Below, piece after piece: positions 40,855-49,785 of a stretch of 64,000 nucleotides of DNA (the stretch's first letter is position 1; every line of letters begins with the position of its first letter). The notes under the pieces are model-generated. The model worked only from the letters and a program-made list of their open reading frames with translations. It had not been told where the DNA came from and did not search any database. The stretch spans positions 186,001-250,000 of the forward strand of contig CAYOZN010000002.1 in NCBI GenBank assembly GCA_964408455.1. Reading direction: 5' to 3'. The translations under genes were made by a program, and so were the position numbers. Origin of the DNA: CAYOZN01 sp964408455 (GTDB taxonomy: Bacteria > Planctomycetota > Phycisphaerae > UBA1845 > UTPLA1).

Positions 40855-42114
40855 TTATAACACAATTCCGACCGTCGCCGCCCCCAGCACAATCCACGCG
40901 CTATTGAACTTCGTCCCGAACACCAGCCCGGCCGACACCGCCGCGATCGCAGCCGTCTTCCCGTCCACGATCGACGCCCGCGCCAACTCCCAGCTCACCG
41001 CCGCCAGCAGCCCCACGCTCACCGCCACCAGTCCGTCGAGGAATCGACCGGTCGCCGACGAGCGTCGCAGCAGTGGCACCAGTTTTCCGCTCATCGCCAC
41101 GAACACGAATGCCGGCAGGAAGATGCCCGCCGTCGCGACCGCCGCCCCCGGCAGACCGCCCAGCACATAGCCGATGAACGTCGCCGTCGTGAACAGCGGT
41201 CCCGGCGTGACCTGCCCGACGGCGACCGCGTCCAGGAGCTGCGCCTCGCTCAGCCAGCCCAGCCGCTCGACGAAGTCGCCGCGGATGAAGGCCAGAAGCA
41301 CGTAGCCGCTGCCGAACAGGACGCTGCCGATCTTGAGAAAAACGAAAAACATGGATGCCAGCGTGACGCCCGTCGCCGCAGGTGCCGAAGTCGCGCCGGC
41401 AGCCGCCAGGATGGTGCCGCCTGCCACCGCTGCGTGTGCGGTCGCATTCGTCGCCGACGCAGGCAGCGTCGCGCCCACCGCGGTAATCGGTACGGCGGCG
41501 ATCGACTTAATGCTGGTTTCGCCCGCTTGATCCGCCGCCGTCCGCAACTCCTTCGAGCTGCTCTCGGCTTTTCGCTTCGCCGCCGCGCCAGGGACGATCA
41601 GAGCCACGGCAGCGACGCCGAAGAGCACGACCAGCTCGCCGATGCCAGACATGCTCAGCACCAGCGCCAGCACGCCCATCATCGCCAGCGGAACCGTCTT
41701 CAACGCCGTCCGCCCCAATCGCCACAACGCCTGCACGACGATCGCGATGATCGCCGGCTTGATCGCGTACAGCACGCCGCCCACCGCGGGACGCGTGCCG
41801 TACGTCACGTAGGCCCACGCCGCGACCGTCACGATCGCGATCGCCGGCAGCATGAAGCACAGCCCGGCGACGATCAGCCCCGGCCAGCCCGCGCGGCGAT
41901 AGCCGATGTGAATCGCCATCTCGGTCGAGTTCGGTCCGGGGATGAGATTGGTCGCGGCCAGCAGGTCGAGAAACTCTTCGCGCGTCAGCCACTGCCGCCG
42001 CGCGACGACTTCGTCTTCCATCATGGCGATGTGTGCCGCCGGCCCGCCGAAGCCGATGGTGCCGAGCTTCAGAAAGACCACGGCCAGGTCGCGAAGCTCG
42101 CGCGTTGCATCCAT
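40855..42114 (-). CDS. chrA: chromate transporter, ChrA (long-chain, two-domain)
   Basis: A 419-aa membrane protein made of two homologous CHR domains, each opening with an FLKLG(T/S)IGFGG-like motif (FLKLGTIGFGGPAAHIAMMEDEVV and FLKIGSVLFGSGYVLLAFIRGDFV) followed by PGPNSTEMAIHIGYRRAG and PGPLFTTATFIGYVLGG. Expected to export chromate. A Lys/Ser/Ala-rich linker (about 195-260) separates the halves. The ATG at 42114 begins the conserved MDATRELRDLAVVFLKLG; upstream residues are not conserved. Confidence 0.9.
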   Translation of the reverse strand: MDATRELRDLAVVFLKLGTIGFGGPAAHIAMMEDEVVARRQWLTREEFLDLLAATNLIPGPNSTEMAIHIGYRRAGWPGLIVAGLCFMLPAIAIVTVAAWAYVTYGTRPAVGGVLYAIKPAIIAIVVQALWRLGRTALKTVPLAMMGVLALVLSMSGIGELVVLFGVAAVALIVPGAAAKRKAESSSKELRTAADQAGETSIKSIAAVPITAVGATLPASATNATAHAAVAGGTILAAAGATSAPAATGVTLASMFFVFLKIGSVLFGSGYVLLAFIRGDFVERLGWLSEAQLLDAVAVGQVTPGPLFTTATFIGYVLGGLPGAAVATAGIFLPAFVFVAMSGKLVPLLRRSSATGRFLDGLVAVSVGLLAAVSWELARASIVDGKTAAIAAVSAGLVFGTKFNSAWIVLGAATVGIVL

Positions 42115-42166
42115 GTTGATATGGTAATGGTGGGGCTGAAATCGTACAGGTTGGGCAGTAAGAGAA

Positions 42167-42412
42167 TCATTGGCGTCGCCGCCGGCGCCGCGTCCGCCCG
42201 TTGCGATCGTAATCCAGTGAAACGACAAGGAGCAGATCGATCAGCTTGAACAAGCCGTCTTCGGTATAGACGACAAACGTCCGCGCCGGCTCCGGAGGCA
42301 CGAGAATCAGCTCCGGGTGCTTTACGGCAATTTCCCGCCCATCCGCCAGACACACCCGAAAGGGCTTGAACGGGTTCGCTGTTACCGCGCCCCTGAGTTG
42401 CTCGTGCGTCAT
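42167..42412 (-). CDS. hypothetical protein, small conserved family
   Basis: An 81-aa protein with the pattern PFKPFRVCLADGREIAVKHPELILVPP, seen in many short planctomycete proteins whose function is unknown. The C-terminus ends in a run of arginines (RTRRRRRRQ). Between HAAO and chrA. Confidence 0.65.
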   Translation of the reverse strand: MTHEQLRGAVTANPFKPFRVCLADGREIAVKHPELILVPPEPARTFVVYTEDGLFKLIDLLLVVSLDYDRNGRTRRRRRRQ

Positions 42413-42536
42413 GCCAAACCCCTTCGGGAAATCTTAGCACGTGGATGGTGTTCTTGATCGCCACCCGCCCTCTTTTGGATTATACCGCACCTCACCTCTT
42501 CTCAGCGGCTCTGCGCCTCCGGTTGATTACCTCTTC

Positions 42537-43067
42537 TCACGGCATTGCAAACGGCCCCGCCTTCTCGATCTTCTTTCCGCAGCTCTTGCACGTCCGCCGC
42601 GCGTCGTCCTTCCAGAATGCCTCCATCGTGTCGCGGAAGTGATCGACGATGTCCTTGCAGTCGAACTCGATGTCCTCGACCAGCCCGCCGCAGTGCTGGC
42701 AGAAGAACACGATGTGCTCCAGCTCCCCCGCGTGCCGCGTCTTCTCGACCACCACGCCGATGGTGTTGGGCGGCCGGCACGGGCAGTGGGGCACGTTCGC
42801 GGGGATGAAGAACGTCTCCCCCTCGCGCACCACGTGGTCGATGATCCGTCCGTCCTCGCGCGTCTTCACGACGATGTCGCCCTTGAGCTGGTAAAAATAC
42901 TCCTCGGAGTTGACGACGTGGAAATCGTTGCGCGCGTTGGGGCCGACGATGACCATGACGAAGAAATCGCGACCGCTGTAGAGATACTTGTTCGCTACGG
43001 GCGGTCGGAAGGCGTCGCGGTTCTGTTCGATCCAGTTTTTCAGGTTGATGGGGGGCATGGTTTCCAT
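42537..43067 (-). CDS. 3-hydroxyanthranilate 3,4-dioxygenase
   Basis: A 176-aa cupin dioxygenase opening 3-hydroxyanthranilate. Iron ligands H50, E56 and H94 (FHVVNSEEYFYQLKG and PANVPHCPCRP) and R98/E109 are visible. C-terminal rubredoxin-like cysteines C123/C126 and C160/C163 mark the bacterial-type enzyme. GAGGTA 7 bases before ATG 43067. With KMO, KynU and ACMSD it completes a route from kynurenine; tryptophan dioxygenase and kynurenine formamidase are not in the window. Confidence 0.93.
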   Translation of the reverse strand: METMPPINLKNWIEQNRDAFRPPVANKYLYSGRDFFVMVIVGPNARNDFHVVNSEEYFYQLKGDIVVKTREDGRIIDHVVREGETFFIPANVPHCPCRPPNTIGVVVEKTRHAGELEHIVFFCQHCGGLVEDIEFDCKDIVDHFRDTMEAFWKDDARRTCKSCGKKIEKAGPFAMP

Positions 43068-43198
43068 ATGGGTACCTCGCTTGTTGTGGTGGCGCGCAGG
43101 GTTCGGGATGCGGCGATAAAATCGGCGCTCATTCTACGGATTGCTGGAATTCGCTGTCAAACCGCGCGGCGGGCAGAAGGCGCCTGCCCTGGCGGTGA

Positions 43199-44020
43199 CT
43201 ACCAGAGTGAAAAGTAGAGTAGCGCGTTGAGCAGCGTGAGCCCCGAAATGCACATGCCCGCGGCGATCGCTCCGGTCGATTCCGGAAATCTCAGGTACCT
43301 GCGATACGCGACTGCGAGCCGGGCGCCGACGAAAAGAAACGCAGGGCCGGAGATGATCGCCGTGCCGACAGAAGAGGCCTCCTGTCCGCCGAATATGTCA
43401 AACAGCAGGTACGTGATGCCGTAGTAGGCCGCCAGCAGGACAAAGGCGACCAGCAGAATGTCCAGGCTGTAGGCGAACGCCCTCAGGACATGCCGTGATT
43501 GAATGCGCGCGATGCGCATCGATCCGCGCAGCGCGAACAACGTGCCAACAACGATCATCGGCCCGAGCGCCAGCGTCACCACGTCCAGGTGCGCGAGTAC
43601 AAGTTGCTTCCACATGTCGCGACAACCGATAAGGCCGCACGCAGCATGGTCTCGGCAGACGATGCCGATGAGAACGATGATGGCAGCGACGCTCGGGCCA
43701 ACCGTCAGCAGCAGATAGCGCATCAGTCGCTCGCCGTGAACCGGCTGACGGGGATGCATACCCTGCCAGAATCGCTCTGCCCAGAAGGTCTGCTTGAGCG
43801 TGTGAAAGAATGCGCGAGGCCCCCGACGCACCTCGAACAGATCGAGCTGGCGGCGCAGGTCCGGATTGAGCAGCTCGCGCCAGCGGTATGTTGCGCCGCA
43901 CTCCGGACACCGCGCTTCGGTCAACCCGCGGAGGTTGTATTCGCATAACGGGCAGAGAACCTCCTCCGCATCAGTGCTCCAGTTCGGTGCAATTCCGTGC
44001 TCGGATTGATCCAAGTGCAT
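43199..44020 (-). CDS. zinc-ribbon membrane protein (paralog A)
   Basis: A 273-aa protein. N-terminal zinc ribbon EEVLCPLCEYNLRGLTEARCPECGATYRW (about residues 19-47), then about five to six hydrophobic segments (VGPSVAAIIVLIGIV, LGPMIVVGTLFALRG, ILLVAFVLLAAYYGITYLLF, ISGPAFLFVGARLAVAYR, ISGLTLLNALLYF). The ribbon is almost the same as in the 45.3-kb neighbour, so the two are paralogs. No signal peptide. Function unknown. Confidence 0.7.
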   Translation of the reverse strand: MHLDQSEHGIAPNWSTDAEEVLCPLCEYNLRGLTEARCPECGATYRWRELLNPDLRRQLDLFEVRRGPRAFFHTLKQTFWAERFWQGMHPRQPVHGERLMRYLLLTVGPSVAAIIVLIGIVCRDHAACGLIGCRDMWKQLVLAHLDVVTLALGPMIVVGTLFALRGSMRIARIQSRHVLRAFAYSLDILLVAFVLLAAYYGITYLLFDIFGGQEASSVGTAIISGPAFLFVGARLAVAYRRYLRFPESTGAIAAGMCISGLTLLNALLYFSLW

Positions 44021-44157
44021 TCGAATCAGCGTTGAAGTTGATTATCCGCCCTGTCACGCCGAACACTTAAGCGATTCACACGCGAAGGACAGATTATCGC
44101 GGTGCAGTTTCGACCGTCAATTCCGGCCGATCGTGCGAAGGCGATGCAACCGGCCGC

Positions 44158-45345
44158 TCACCGCGTCGAAACGAAGAGGGCGACGTTGGCATACACCAGG
44201 ATGGTAATCGCCTGCGAGGCCAGCACCGTCAGCATCGGCCGGTGAAACTGGAGGTACGCGTTGAAGGCGATTACCAGGCGCACGATTCCGAACACGAAGG
44301 CGATCGCAATGGCCGCCGCGATGAATTCCATCGGCTCCGCGAACAGATTGGGCGTCAGCACGAGGATTGCCGCGGTAAGTATTATCGAGAACATTCGCGT
44401 GACACGATGCGATCGGACCCGTTCGGAAAAGGCGTGAATCACCATGCGCAGCACGATGCAGGCGACCCAGATCAGCATGGCCGCGCGCACAACGTCCGCG
44501 TTTGGGCCACCGTAGAAGTTGTCTTCATGTCCCTGCCATTGCAGGAGGAGCAGCTGCACGACGATAGCGCCACCGAGACATGGAAACAGCAATGCGAAGT
44601 GATCGGCGCTGTAGAGGACACATCGGAGGATGTGATTGAATCGAACTTTCGCCCGCCTCATGGATACCTGAAAGATCATCAGCGACAGCAGCGTCATGAT
44701 CGGCCACGCAATTATCAGGCCCGCCGACGCGAGCAGCTCTTGAAAGTCACGAAGCTGCAAGTTACTCAGGGCAAGAGCGATCGCCTCGACCGCCACCGGT
44801 GTGGAAGTCGCGGTTCCGTATCCCCATCCGGCGCCGCCGAAAGGCATGCCGCCGAACAACATCTGCCCCCGCGCTTCTTGTCCAATATTCAAGGTCGCCA
44901 TGCCGGCCAGCACTAAAAACGCGAATGCCAGTCCGTGGATGACAAGCCTGAACCGCACGCACCGCTGCAACGGATGCATCGACCGCCAGAACGTCCACGG
45001 TCGCAGCCCGCCGATCAGCGTGCGCCAGAACGACCACCAGTTCGCCTCGGGATGATGCTCGAACAGATATGGATGCCGCTGCGTCCGCGGATCGAGCAGC
45101 TCGCGCCACGTGTACCGCGCGCCGCACTCCGGGCACCGCGCCTCCGCTAGTCCGCGCAGGTTGTATTCGCACAGCGGGCAGAGAATCTCTTCGTCGATCG
45201 CGCTCCAGTCGGGCGCGGCCTCATCGTCGGCCTCGACGTGCGGTGCATCGCTGACCGATCGGGTAAACAGCTGCGCGTCGATATTGTCGCCGGCGGTCTC
45301 AACGGCTGGTAGTTCCGATGACTGTATTTGCTTTGATGATCTCAC
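44158..45345 (-). CDS. zinc-ribbon membrane protein (paralog B)
   Basis: A 395-aa relative of the preceding gene with longer N- and C-terminal parts. The ribbon EEILCPLCEYNLRGLAEARCPECGARYTWRELLDP is at about residues 52-86, followed by hydrophobic segments (LVIHGLAFAFLVLAGMATL, LFPCLGGAIVVQLLLLQ, LIWVACIVLRMVIHAF, IILTAAILVLTPNLFAEP). Tandem arrangement points to local duplication with later divergence. Confidence 0.7.
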   Translation of the reverse strand: MRSSKQIQSSELPAVETAGDNIDAQLFTRSVSDAPHVEADDEAAPDWSAIDEEILCPLCEYNLRGLAEARCPECGARYTWRELLDPRTQRHPYLFEHHPEANWWSFWRTLIGGLRPWTFWRSMHPLQRCVRFRLVIHGLAFAFLVLAGMATLNIGQEARGQMLFGGMPFGGAGWGYGTATSTPVAVEAIALALSNLQLRDFQELLASAGLIIAWPIMTLLSLMIFQVSMRRAKVRFNHILRCVLYSADHFALLFPCLGGAIVVQLLLLQWQGHEDNFYGGPNADVVRAAMLIWVACIVLRMVIHAFSERVRSHRVTRMFSIILTAAILVLTPNLFAEPMEFIAAAIAIAFVFGIVRLVIAFNAYLQFHRPMLTVLASQAITILVYANVALFVSTR

Positions 45346-45369
45346 AAAACCGGCTCCAGTTTCTGTCGG

Positions 45370-45744
45370 CTACTGCGGCCGGGGTTGCGCACTCGGCAAC
45401 GGCCTCATGCGAATGCGATCGTCCTGTACAACGGCGAAATGACCGGCCCAATCCTGCCGTTCGGCAAGTGCCGCCAGCGCACGCGTGTTGTCATCATCCG
45501 GGTTGCTGCCAGCCAGCCGAAACAGTATCACGCCACACGTCGCCGGTAGTCCTGTCTTGAACGCCAGCTCACCGAAGTCCTTGTCGAACGTGACTACGAT
45601 GCGGCTCTCGGCCCGCGCGCGCGCCAGAACTGTCTCGTCACTTGCCGCGCGCATATCTTCCGCGACCCAGGCGACGTCCTCGCCATTCGCTCGTAGCGCT
45701 TTCACCACCGGCCCGGGGAAGTTCTCGTTGGCCAGATACCGCAT
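45370..45744 (-). CDS. DUF5615-family PIN-like toxin (second pair)
   Basis: A 124-aa protein: MRYLANENFPGPVVKALRANGEDVAWV, RIVVTFDKDFGELAF and GVILFRLAG are DUF5615/PIN hallmarks with acidic residues at E7 and D-K-D (about 71-73). Pairs with the DUF433 gene 12 bases upstream. Confidence 0.82.
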   Translation of the reverse strand: MRYLANENFPGPVVKALRANGEDVAWVAEDMRAASDETVLARARAESRIVVTFDKDFGELAFKTGLPATCGVILFRLAGSNPDDDNTRALAALAERQDWAGHFAVVQDDRIRMRPLPSAQPRPQ

Positions 45745-45756
45745 GTGCCGTCTCCG

Positions 45757-45987
45757 TCACGTCGGCAGGGCATACACCTTCTCTGATTTCAGCACTTCGC
45801 TCGCATACGCCAGGCAAGCCTGGACGTCGCTGGCCGTAATGTGTGGGTATTGATCGAGTACCTGCTGCGTCGTGTAGCCGCGGCCCAATAAATCGACCAC
45901 TAGTTCCACGCTGATCCGTGTGCCCTTGATCACGGGCTTGCCGACCAGGACGGCCGGGTCCACCACGATTCGCGTCCGCCAGTCCAT
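45757..45987 (-). CDS. DUF433-family antitoxin (second pair)
   Basis: A 76-aa DUF433 protein: RIVVDPAVLVGKPVIKGTRISVELVVDLLGRGYTTQQVLDQYPHITASDVQACLAYASE. ATG 45987 follows AGAGGA. Cognate of the downstream DUF5615 gene. Confidence 0.88.
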   Translation of the reverse strand: MDWRTRIVVDPAVLVGKPVIKGTRISVELVVDLLGRGYTTQQVLDQYPHITASDVQACLAYASEVLKSEKVYALPT

Positions 45988-46163
45988 GCAAATTCCTCTC
46001 TGACCAGCCATGATCGCTGGTCCGCACAGGGCCAAGAAACCGGGCATTGTTCGTCCGCCCGGAGGAGTCTCGTTCGAACGCCAATTGTATCACGTTTTCC
46101 AGCGGGAAAGCGATAAGCCACTGCCCTGCGTTGTCGCTGCGTTCCGCCTACAATCACCGCACC

Positions 46164-47762
46164 ATGAACAATCCCGACCCTGTGATGAAACCTTCGTCCG
46201 GCGGCTTCGCTGCTCCGATCACGCCTGCCGGCAAGAAGCCCGCCACCCTCGGTGAACTCAAAGCCGCCGGCTGGCGCTCAAAATCCGTCAAACAGGAACT
46301 CCACGACAACCTCCTCCGCGCCCTCGCCCGCGGTGACGACCTCTTCCCCGGCATCGTCGGCTACGAGCACACCGTCATCCCGCAGATTCACCTCGCGCTG
46401 CTCGCACGGCACGACATGCTCTTCATGGGCGAGAAGGGCCAGGCCAAGAGCCGCCTGATGCGCGGTCTCATCCGCCTGCTCGATCCCGAGATTCCCTATG
46501 TCGCCGGCAGCGAACTGCACGACGATCCGCTGCGCCCCATCACGCGCGAGGCGAAGCGCCTCATCGCCGCCGAGGGGCCGAATACGCCCATCGCCTGGTG
46601 GCCGCGCGAAGATCGCTATGCCGAGCGTCTGGCACCGGGAACGAAATTCGCCGACCTCATCGGCGAGATCGACCCATCGAAGCTGGCCGCCGGCACCAGC
46701 ATGAGCGCGGAGGATGCCTTGCACTTCGGCCTCATCCCCCGCATGCATCGTGGCATCTTCGCCATGAACGAAGTGCCGGAGCTCGACGAACTGGTGCAGG
46801 TCGGCCTCTTCAATATCCTCGAAGAGCGCGATGTACAGATTCGCGGCTACCCCATCCGCTTCGATCTCGACGTGGTCATCCTCTTCAGCGCCAACCCCAG
46901 CACCTATAACCGCAGCGGCAAGGTGATTCCGCAGCTTAAGGACCGCATCGGCTCGCTCATCCGCACGCATTACCCGCCCGATCGCGAGACGGGCATCGCC
47001 ATCATGGAGCAGGAGGCGGGCATCGAGCTTGATTCTCCCCCCCTTACCAAGGGGGGGCAGGGGGGGGTGGATGCTGCGAGTGCGGCTCAAGATACACAGC
47101 TCGTTGCGGCCGGCGCCGCTGCTGATCGTGAACATTCGCAAGTCGCCCCGCGCCCCGGCGACGATACCCTCGCATTCCCCGTTCGCGTGCCGCTCTTCAT
47201 GAAGGAAATCTGCGAGCAGATCACCATCGAGGCACGCAGGAGCGACTTCGTCGACCATGAGTCCGGCGTCTCGGCCCGATTCAGCATCGCCAACTATCGA
47301 ACCATGATCGCCAGCGCCCGCCGCCGCGCCGCCATATTGAAGGAGCCCTACGCCGTCCCCCGCATCAGCGATCTCGCCCACATTTCGTCCAGCGCCATGG
47401 GCAAGCTGGAGCTCGACACCATGAGCAGCCACCAGATGAGCGAACAGCAGGTCATCGAGGCCATCCAGCTCGCGGCCATCAAGAAGGTCTTCGACGAATA
47501 TTGCGATCGCCACGGTCTCGACGAGATCGCCGGCCTCTTCGCCAAGGGCGTCACCATCGAAGTGGGGGACCTGCTGCCGTCGAGCGCCTACGAGGAGCGC
47601 CTGAAGCGCGTGCCGCCGGCGTGGCAGAAGGCATTTGAAGTGAATGCCGCCAGCGACCCCGCCATCCGGGCAAGCTGCGTCGAGTTCGTCCTGGCGGGGC
47701 TGTATGCCAACGAGAAGATCAGCCGCTCCACGCGGCATGGGCGGATGGAGTACGAAACCTGA
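46164..47762 (+). CDS. AAA+ ATPase, Mg-chelatase/MoxR-like
   Basis: A 532-aa ATPase similar to the ChlI/MoxR group, often paired with a VWA-domain protein, though none follows here. P-loop at 89-96 is GEKGQAKS, with Ala in place of the usual Gly before Lys. GVSARFSIANYRTMIASARRRA is the sensor-2-like region. Residues ~290-330 (SPPLTKGGQGGVDAASAAQ...) come from a C7/G7-tract palindromic repeat inserted in frame. ATG 46164; a TACAAT box ends 9 bases upstream, with no clear Shine-Dalgarno. Confidence 0.75.
   Translation: MNNPDPVMKPSSGGFAAPITPAGKKPATLGELKAAGWRSKSVKQELHDNLLRALARGDDLFPGIVGYEHTVIPQIHLALLARHDMLFMGEKGQAKSRLMRGLIRLLDPEIPYVAGSELHDDPLRPITREAKRLIAAEGPNTPIAWWPREDRYAERLAPGTKFADLIGEIDPSKLAAGTSMSAEDALHFGLIPRMHRGIFAMNEVPELDELVQVGLFNILEERDVQIRGYPIRFDLDVVILFSANPSTYNRSGKVIPQLKDRIGSLIRTHYPPDRETGIAIMEQEAGIELDSPPLTKGGQGGVDAASAAQDTQLVAAGAAADREHSQVAPRPGDDTLAFPVRVPLFMKEICEQITIEARRSDFVDHESGVSARFSIANYRTMIASARRRAAILKEPYAVPRISDLAHISSSAMGKLELDTMSSHQMSEQQVIEAIQLAAIKKVFDEYCDRHGLDEIAGLFAKGVTIEVGDLLPSSAYEERLKRVPPAWQKAFEVNAASDPAIRASCVEFVLAGLYANEKISRSTRHGRMEYET
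47037..47070. repeat. C/G-tract palindromic repeat inside the AAA+ gene
   Basis: CCCCCCCTT-ACC-AAGGGGGGG (9-bp stem, 47037-47057) followed by CAGGGGGGGG. The sequence resembles a dispersed intergenic repeat known from many bacterial genomes, here read in frame as PPLTKGGQGG. The host protein stays open. Confidence 0.6.
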
Positions 47763-47799
47763 TCTTCCTGGGTCGATTTCAACCCAATTAGGATAGCTT

Positions 47800-49785
47800 A
47801 TGGCACGGAAGCGCAAAGATTCACGTCGTCATGCAAGTCGGCGTCGGCAGGCTCGTCACGCCAAGCATGAACAACCACCAGCCAGAAAAAGGGCAATCCG
47901 CATGTCCTTCATCGACCCAATCGGGATGTCGATGATCCGGGACATGGAGCGACACGAACGTACTTTCTGGGAGCATAATCCCATCTACACCAACCGGATC
48001 AACTCTATCAGTGATCGTTTCAACTCACTTGGGCGTGTAGTGTCAGGCAGCGACGCGCAGATCGTCATAAAATCAATTCAAGAAGAAATGTTGACTCTGA
48101 TGAGCGAGCATATGAGCGATATGCACGCGCTACAGTGGATTACTCTAATCCGGTCCGCAATGAACAAGTTTCTGGGGACGTTTATGCAGGGCAAGCGCGG
48201 GCCAAGGATGACCCCACGCGATCGTCTGGGGGTATTGGCTATCCTCCATGCGGCAGCTTGGGATTTCGGTGCACGATATGACTATTTCGCACGCCACTCG
48301 CATTCATCAGCTGCTTTCCGCAGGCGAGGAGAGAGTCCATTTCAAGAACTCGGCGGGATTCCAGATCAGCAGATTCGCTCACTTCGGGATCTACTCCAAC
48401 TGGCGGTAGCGTTTTATTGGTATGAAAAGGCCTTTCGTTGTACTGGACGCGGTGTGAGGGTCATGATTGGTCCGCGAGGTGATCTATTGCAGATCGTACC
48501 TGGGCCGATTTCTATTGGATTTGTTTACTATGATGACCGCGTCGCTGAGCAGGCCGAAAAGGCTCATTGGACCGTCGGAGCCGGCATCGGCGGAAGTGCA
48601 CTTCCGATTCGCAATAGGGATGACGTGATCTGGGTGATGAGTCGAGTTCCAGGGTCCGCGGCGAAAGAGGCCCTTGTAGCGCTACGGCAGCATTTTCCAG
48701 AAGAAGTTAATCTCTACGGCTTTGCGCCTTTGCCTGTTGACGCTTCCGAGCTCTTCGTTGCGATGCGAGACATGCCGACGGGTATATCTGAGCGTACGGG
48801 TGGAATATCGCCATCGGCCGTGTCAGGTTGCCTGTTGGCGCTTTCCGATTTGCTGTGCGGTCATTTTCAACTTCCGGAGGGTCGATTGTGGCTCGGTTAC
48901 TACGGTTTGCTTCCGCTCGCCGCGCATACTTTTCAGCAGAGGTTTAGATTCCATCTGAAAGAACGTCTCCCCGAGGCATCAGGTGAAGAAATTGTTGAAA
49001 TATCCAGTGTTTTCGTACGTACGTTTGAGCGACGTGCGCGAGCTGGTGCAACTCATTACGAAAGCAGCTATGTTCCAAGATACATGACGCAGAAGAACAG
49101 CCTTCTGGTGGGCGACGAAACCGGTTTAATTATTGTGGATTATCTCATGCTTATGGAGTCCATTGACTCCTGGCTCTTGGAGATTCGAATTGATGCGCGA
49201 ACCAAGAAAGACACGCCGAAGGGTATTGTATTTGAAAAGTGGCTGCACCGCGAGGTCTCGTCTTTGCAGGACGCAGTACAGAAGTTCGATCGGCATTGGA
49301 TAAAACAAGGCATTAAGGTCAGCACTAGCAAAAAAAAGAATCACACGGATATTGACCTGCTCGTGCCGCTGCCCCCCTATCTGCTTGTCATTGCTTGTAA
49401 GGCATACGAAATGCGCGACGAGCACCTCCGCGGAGAGGCCAAGTCTGTTGAGAATCGGTGGAACACACTTTCAAGTGACTTAAGCGATTGGGGCGAAGCC
49501 ATGCGAGAACTCTTTGCTGAGGCCGACTGGCGTAAGCGCAACCCAGAAGTAAGCAGATCCGCGGAAGGATGCACGCGTGCAGTTCCGATGTTATTAACGC
49601 CACGCACCGAGTGGATGCCCGTGCTAGAGCGAGATTTGTTGTTGAGCCCGGGTGATTTTTCAAGCCGAAACGTTGAACAATACCCTATTGCGCGGATAGC
49701 CTCGTTTTGTGACCTTAAGAGGCTGATCCAGCGTGGAGGCGTGGTGCCACCATCAGGAGTAAACTACTTGATTCCTTTGACTTGA
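47800..49785 (+). CDS. large low-GC protein with nuclease-like C-terminal motif
   Basis: A 661-aa protein with less GC-biased codon use than its neighbours. N-terminus is strongly basic (RKRKDSRRHASRRRQARHAKH). Middle ~60-430 is unassigned. At 515-535 the stretch HTDIDLLVPLPPYLLVIACKA has the spacing of a PD-(D/E)xK core: D519, then I-A532-C-K534; the usual acidic residue before the Lys is Ala here. Preceding FEKWLHREV resembles the alpha-helix that opens such folds. Perhaps a restriction-like or effector protein with altered catalytic site; assignment is tentative. Confidence 0.6.
   Translation: MARKRKDSRRHASRRRQARHAKHEQPPARKRAIRMSFIDPIGMSMIRDMERHERTFWEHNPIYTNRINSISDRFNSLGRVVSGSDAQIVIKSIQEEMLTLMSEHMSDMHALQWITLIRSAMNKFLGTFMQGKRGPRMTPRDRLGVLAILHAAAWDFGARYDYFARHSHSSAAFRRRGESPFQELGGIPDQQIRSLRDLLQLAVAFYWYEKAFRCTGRGVRVMIGPRGDLLQIVPGPISIGFVYYDDRVAEQAEKAHWTVGAGIGGSALPIRNRDDVIWVMSRVPGSAAKEALVALRQHFPEEVNLYGFAPLPVDASELFVAMRDMPTGISERTGGISPSAVSGCLLALSDLLCGHFQLPEGRLWLGYYGLLPLAAHTFQQRFRFHLKERLPEASGEEIVEISSVFVRTFERRARAGATHYESSYVPRYMTQKNSLLVGDETGLIIVDYLMLMESIDSWLLEIRIDARTKKDTPKGIVFEKWLHREVSSLQDAVQKFDRHWIKQGIKVSTSKKKNHTDIDLLVPLPPYLLVIACKAYEMRDEHLRGEAKSVENRWNTLSSDLSDWGEAMRELFAEADWRKRNPEVSRSAEGCTRAVPMLLTPRTEWMPVLERDLLLSPGDFSSRNVEQYPIARIASFCDLKRLIQRGGVVPPSGVNYLIPLT

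Noticed and set aside
41434..42249. 271-aa plus-strand ORF opposite chrA
   Set aside because: Arg/His-rich shadow; chrA on the minus strand has two full CHR domains.
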